Source: Phyto melanocephala
Lineage: Eukaryota; Arthropoda; Insecta; Diptera; Rhinophoridae
Reading direction: 5' to 3'
NCBI GenBank assembly: GCA_941918925.1
Contig: OW799234.1
Location: 7,717,001 to 7,781,000, forward strand
Length of the DNA stretch: 64,000 nt
Position numbers and translations under genes: made by a program. The notes beneath the pieces were generated by a model, which ran no database searches, was not told the origin of the DNA, and saw only the letters and a program-made list of their open reading frames with translations. This document shows, piece by piece, positions 59,122 through 64,000 of the stretch (position 1 is the stretch's first letter; every line of letters starts with the position of its first letter).

Positions 59122-59593
59122 CTTTCAACAAATGTTGTAGAATGTTGTCTTTATGCTCCTCGGAGTGTGGTTCACCCAAAATGATAAGCAAATAACAACC
59201 GGTTAAAGGGCTGGGTGGTCCAACCATGCCACCAACCAAACTAGAAGGGCCACCACCATCTGAACAGGCAGTGTCCAAAGGTGGACGACCGCCAGCCTCG
59301 GAAGGTGGTATAGAACTGGCACCGGCATCGGTGCCAGCATCATCACCAGCCATCGAAGAACAAGAAATAGCCGATTCAACAGCCTTTAAAGAAGCAGCCG
59401 TACCAGTATCACCAACAGCTTCAGCACCATCACCACCATTACCATTAGCAGCGGTATTAGCCTCAGCCACCACACCATTCAAAGTTGCTTGTTGCGTACC
59501 ACTAGCCAAGGGAGTTTCTTGGCCATTGGCATTGCCTACTCCCTGGCCATTCGAAATGCCCTTAGCTCCATTCATTTTCTCTAAATCACTCAT
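59122..59593 (-). CDS. futsch: First coding exon of MAP1-family microtubule-associated protein
   Basis: The exon encodes 157 residues plus one base. I chose ATG 59593 (MSDLEKMNGAKG) because the only in-frame upstream alternative is a GTG. Residues 1 to about 130 are low-complexity and rich in Gly, Ala, Ser and Asn (NGQGVGNANG, AANGNGGDGAEAV). The last 27 or so residues (GCYLLIILGEPHSEEHKD...) resemble the start of the conserved MAP1 N-terminal domain (vertebrate MAP1B has FYLLVVVGE..TEEH). Futsch is the insect MAP1B orthologue. It is a very large neuronal protein that binds microtubules and shapes axons, dendrites and synaptic boutons. The exon ends AAG|GTAGGT. G+C is far above the flanks. 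The remaining exons should lie to the left of the window or were missed. The family call comes from residue patterns, not from a search. Confidence 0.82.
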
Positions 59594-60240
59594 CACAGTC
59601 ACTTTTACTTAAAATTCAACTTTTTCTTTTAATTCGTTTTCTTTTTTTAAATTTGAAAATTTATTTAAAATTGAAATCTACAGAGGAACCTTACTTTGAG
59701 TTGGTTTTGCTTAAGGTCTTTAAATATAATAAAATTTTTTGAAAATTTTACTATAATTTTAAATAATTTCTAAGAAATTCGTTAATTTATTTTGCGTGTT
59801 CTAGTTAAATTTTTTTTATTTATTTTCAAACCATATCAGTCTTAAATTGTTTTGTTAAAAAAAAAGTAATAATTTTTTGGAAAAATTTGTACACACTTAA
59901 GAAAATTAGATTTTCTTTAAAGCAATTCTCTTGAAGGGAAATTTAATTATTGTTTTATTTTTTAAACTATAAAGAAATTTTTGTTTGTAATATTATTTTA
60001 AAAAAGAAATGTTTTTTAAACACTTTCTTGTGTCTGTGTGCTGTATGTTCGGTAGCAAACTGTAATGCAGACTGTTTGTTTTGCTGTCTGCCACAAAATG
60101 TTGCACTTCAAAAGTCTCTCATACACACAATTCGTCGTTTCTTTACTTGACTAGACTCTGCTGTTGTTTTCGTCGTCGTCGTTGTTGGTGTTAATGTTGA
60201 GGTTTTTTCAGTATTTTCCCCTGTAGTTTTTTCTTTCTTT
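59594..60240 (-). promoter_or_regulatory. Probable 5' leader and upstream region of the MAP1 gene
   Basis: Directly upstream of the ATG the minus strand is A-rich (AAAAGTGACTGTG before ATG). Between about 60030 and 60230 it is less AT-rich, with AACAACGACGACGACGAAAACAACAGCAG and GCAGACAGCAAAACAAACAG type sequence, which resembles fly neuronal 5' UTRs. I cannot fix a transcription start or tell whether a leader intron exists. The assignment is positional. Confidence 0.35.
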
Positions 60241-63200
60241 ATGGTAAACGGGGCTATAATTGCTCAGTTTTTTTTTTTTTTTTGGTTGTTGTCTTGTAAT
60301 TTTGTTGTTTTTTTTTTTCCTAAAAAACCCAAACACAAGAGTTCTTTTTATGAAAATTTTTTCTTAAGGTCTTAAGGAGTTTAGTTAATGTTTTTTTAAT
60401 ATTAATTTAAATATTTTATATTTAAGTGACAGTTTTTTTATTTTTAATATTTTTCGTGTTAATTATTAAACTGTTGTTTTTGTTTATTGTAAATGGCGTG
60501 ATTTATTTTTACATTTAAACTGTTTGGGTTTTTGTTTAATATATATTTTTTGGACTTCTTAGGCTCTAATATTTTGTTTGAATAGTGTTGAAAAATTAAT
60601 TAGTTCTGCTTTAATTAATTTACTTTTTTTATATATGGTTTTAATTATTTTAAATTTTTTTTTCTTCAATATAATTGTATTTTATTTTGCTGTTGGCTTT
60701 AATATTGGTAACTTTAAATCAAGATCCTCTTTTAGTGGCTGGCTTTAAAGTACTGGCTGCTAAATGTCATTTAAAATTTGTAAATCTGCAAAGAAAATAA
60801 AAACAAAAAAAAAATATATATTAACATTTTTATTATAAAAAAAAACAATTAATATCAAAATACAGGAAATTTTGATTTTAATTTTTTTTTGTCTTTACCC
60901 TTAATAACTTTAAGAAAACTATTAAATGCATTTGATAGCTCAAATTCTTATTTATAAAAAAAATTTTATTTGAATTAAATCCCTTAAAAAATTACAAAGT
61001 TATAGGCCTTTTTCTAAAATAGGTCACAATTAAAATTACTCATACGTCCCAAAATAATAATTTAAAAAAAGAAATATTAAAAGCTTGGCTTAACGAAGTT
61101 GTTGGCTAAAATCATCCAGCTACAACTAAATACCGGTCCCTTATTTATACCAATTTTTCAACCGTTTTGTTAAGTCTTGTTTTTTATTTGAAGTTTCTGG
61201 CAAAAGTAATTAAAAAATTAAAATTTTAATGAAATTTTTTTTGAAATATTTTTAACTACATTTTAATTAAAATTTTTTTAATAAATTATTGCGTTATTGG
61301 TTGCATAAAATAATATATTTAACTATAATTTAAATTATAATTTTATAAATAAGTTTTGTTATTGGTTAAAACAAATATTAAAATTTTTTTAAATAATTTA
61401 GAATTTGGGTATATGCTCCCAACTAATCTTACAATATTTTATTTTGTTGTTGGGTTTAAGCTGGTCTATATGCATTTTAAAAATCTTCAGTAGACCTTTT
61501 ACCCAAATTCTTGAGAAAGTTATAAGTTTCATTTGTAAATTCTCATTAACAAATGAAAAATAAAAAATAAAACAAAAAACTAAAATAAACTTCCTCAAAT
61601 CCAACCAACATTTTTATTCCTTTCATTTTCATTTTCATTTTTTATTTATTTTTTTTATTTATAAAAGATATTTATAGGACCAGTAACTTTAAGTTTTAAT
61701 ACTTTAGAAAATTTTTAAAAATAATTTAGAGGGATTTGTAATATTTATTTCTAAATTTTGAAATAATAATGATCCGTTCTATGAACAAATTTCTATTAAA
61801 TTAAATCTTTTTTATTGTACCCTTGCGGAAAAATTTTGCACGAGTTTAATATGAATAATGTTTCTCATGACTTCTAATTCATGCAGAATGCCTTCTCCCA
61901 ACACTGAATAGTTAGCCATTATTGATGTGCTTCAAAATACATGCAAATGCATGCAAAATATCTTAAACAATTCATGCTAACAAACATTATTCTTTCATCT
62001 ACTATGCATACATGCATAGTTACGTTAAAATTACTTCAATGTTAAGATCATCTAAACTTAATAACTTCTTCATGCATGTCTTATTTTTGCTGGGATCATT
62101 GTTTTACTGTTTTTGTTATTTTTTTTATATAAGTACATATACTAACAAAACTTAAAATTTTTTTATACCCTTAAAACCTTAAATTCATAATAAAATACTG
62201 AAAACCTCAAAAATATGTAAATTTCGTTTTTTTAAAACTTTTTTTTTTTTGCCGCATAACCATACCATCGATTTTTAAATCATAATTTATATTTTGTTTT
62301 CTATTTTCAACCCCATAAATAAAACAAGTCAAGAAACCAACAACAAAATGCAATTTGGCAAAGTACATATGTACATACATATAACAAAAACCCCAAATTA
62401 TATAAAGAATTTTGCTAAAGCCTTCAAAATCCCTTGAATTACTGACGCCGACTGTATAATGCATACAAAAAAAAGCAGACTTTTTGTTTTTCGTTAAGTG
62501 TAATGCTTGTACACATTACTTTCCATACACAAACACACACGCACAATCACATATTTATGCAAGAAATTTGTATACCGAAATTCGTACTTCTTTATTGTTA
62601 TTTTTTGTCTTTGAAAACAAGGAGAGCAAGAGTACTAGTGTATGACTCATAACAAAATATTTATAGTTTTGTTGTTGTGCTGAGAAGAGGGAGTTAGAGT
62701 AGGGTGTTTCGTTTTTATCGAAAAAAAAATAAATAAAACAAAACACATGATTTTTCCTACTTTGCTTTATGTCTTGATTGTGAGTTCTATTTTTTTTTCT
62801 AGTTGTTGTTGTTTTCATGTATTGCTGTTGTTTGTGTTTGGTGCTGTCATGTTTTTTCACATTTTGTTTATTTTTAACCATAAAATTTTAGCAACTGGAG
62901 TTTATATGCGATTTTTAAATTTTTTTTTTGCACTTTGGCTCGTTGAAAAAGAGCCTTTAAATTTTAATTTATTTGATTATTGCGAATTTGGATGGTTTCC
63001 AAAAACAGAAAAAATATAAAAAGGAAATAATATCTCTCTGACGACACTAGTTTAATGTTTCATGTTTAAGTAGAAAAATGTAGCAAAAAATGCACTAAGA
63101 GAAATTAAAGTTTTAAAAAGAACTTTTTTAGACTATTATTTAAAAAAAAAAACTTTTTTAGTAACTTGATTTAGGTATATTACAGATTTTTTTTTAATTT

Positions 63201-63440
63201 TAAATGCAATAAAATATTTTTAATAATTTTTTATTAGAAATTTTCACTAAGTTTAGTTTAGTTTATTATTAAAAAATTAGAAATGAAAATGCATATTTAT
63301 AATAATTATATTTTATTACCAAAATTTCTAAATACTTTTTGAAATATTTTTTTTTTCAATTTCAATTAAAGTCTTACCTCCATACTCAAAAATTTTAAAA
63401 TGAGTTTGACATGAACATATATATTTACATATGGGCATTT
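60241..63440. other. AT-rich DNA upstream of the MAP1 exon, no gene seen
   Basis: Poly(T), poly(A) and ATACATGCAT-like words dominate; CATGCATACATGCATAG is near 62003. Minus-strand frames at 62207-62464 and 62555-62881 are lysine-rich or low-complexity and show no motif. No core promoter could be identified with confidence. Confidence 0.55.
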
Positions 63441-63449
63441 CCATGTCAT

Positions 63450-63929
63450 CGTACGTGACATTTGTACTTCTATAAACTGGAGTAATTTTTGCAAAAGTAA
63501 GAGTAACTGAAACAAAATTATTTAGATCTTTATGTTCCTTTCAAAGGGTACTATCATTGTTGTCTAAAATATCCAGAAAAATAAGAATATATCGTACGTG
63601 ACATAAAACAAAAGTGATTTTGAGGTTGAAAATATGAAAAAATCTGCGAATCTTGGGAGGTATTTTTTCTTTTTTCAATTTCTTACATTAAACCAAATAT
63701 TTTTCATTTAAAATCCATCATACTTAATTGAAAACAAGCTTTAAATGATTTTATAATAAATTCAATTTAATATCGTTCGCTACATATCGTACGTGACAGA
63801 TTTTTCTCTAATTGTTTTCTTAAGGTAATAAAATTTAAAAAAGTTAAATTCTAAATTAGGTGCTCTTGCGACTGTTCAAATACGAATGACGGAGACAAAT
63901 AATGTTTTTTTTTTATTACGTACGTGACA
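63450..63929 (+). repeat. Four copies of CGTACGTGACA
   Basis: CGTACGTGACA is at 63450, 63593, 63788 and 63919. The first three are preceded by AT or TAT (ATCGTACGTGACA). Flanks are otherwise unlike. The intervals are 143, 195 and 131 bp. It may be the remains of a degenerate tandem repeat or a recurrent binding site. A CGTACGTGA also occurs at about 47669. Confidence 0.75.
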
Positions 63930-63986
63930 TTAAAATAACATCCAAGGGAAATCAAAAAAATACCGCTAATTAAACTCTATATTTTT

Positions 63987-64000
63987 TATACCCTTCACAC
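63987..64000 (+). mobile_element. Left end of another mini-me/DINE-like element
   Basis: TATACCCTTCACAC at the window edge matches the start of the element at 42143. The rest lies outside the window. Confidence 0.5.

Noticed and set aside
59226..59612. 128-codon frame on the plus strand opposite the MAP1 exon
   Set aside because: It is the antisense shadow of the low-complexity coding sequence. The minus-strand frame has a family match and a proper splice donor; this one has neither.

Overview
The window reads as a strongly AT-rich piece of a higher-dipteran genome, most like a calyptrate fly (blow fly or house fly relatives). The evidence is the dense load of fly-type repeats: mini-me/DINE-like elements with (GTCY)n tracts, Helitrons, a tRNA-derived SINE, jockey-like LINE tails, mariner and piggyBac remnants. 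A single confident protein-coding exon is present. It lies on the minus strand at 59122-59593 and is the first coding exon of a MAP1-family gene, the insect orthologue of which is futsch. It starts at MSDLEKMNG and ends at a consensus splice donor (AAG|GTAGGT). I could not find the next exon to the left, so positions 1-59119 are best read as one very long first coding intron, or most of one. Near the left edge (821-966, plus strand) a sequence bounded by a good acceptor and a good donor may be a non-coding exon of another transcript.

Layout. 1-6500: AT-rich DNA with the splice-bounded segment and a 1-kb block of AGTACT-centred repeats. 6500-14600: LINE and SINE fragments, a copy of a CAGA-ended repeat, and a piggyBac MITE flanked by TTAA. 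14600-18140: two mini-me type elements in tandem; the second holds a 288-bp tandem array and a nested mariner-type MITE. 19150-19870: LINE 3' end. 25300-28240: an approximately 320-bp tandem satellite split by a head-to-head pair of Helitrons. 28862-35560: mariner-like MITE, mini-me elements, an LTR with primer-binding site, and an RTE-like LINE remnant that carries the CAGA-ended repeat. 37735-39660: degenerate minisatellite and a LINE fragment. 41098-44552: a Helitron and three more mini-me copies. 48595-50128: a diverged repeat pair and a dead mariner transposase split by a LINE fragment with an 8-bp target duplication. 52843-53866: a palindromic mini-me composite carrying a SINE with a 15-bp target duplication. 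55994-57219: a complete Helitron. 59122 onward: the MAP1 exon, its probable 5' leader and upstream DNA. The last bases begin another mini-me element.

No gene pathway or operon logic applies. The exon and its intron are the only host gene content I can support. The most unexplained signal is a short motif, roughly GCCTAAAAGTAKGC (or CCCTAAAGTATGC), that recurs about 25-35 times across the unique intronic DNA in locally co-oriented clusters without shared flanks. I know of no element it belongs to. The nested and head-to-head insertions are the best-supported structural findings, because target-site duplications or in-window empty sites confirm them.
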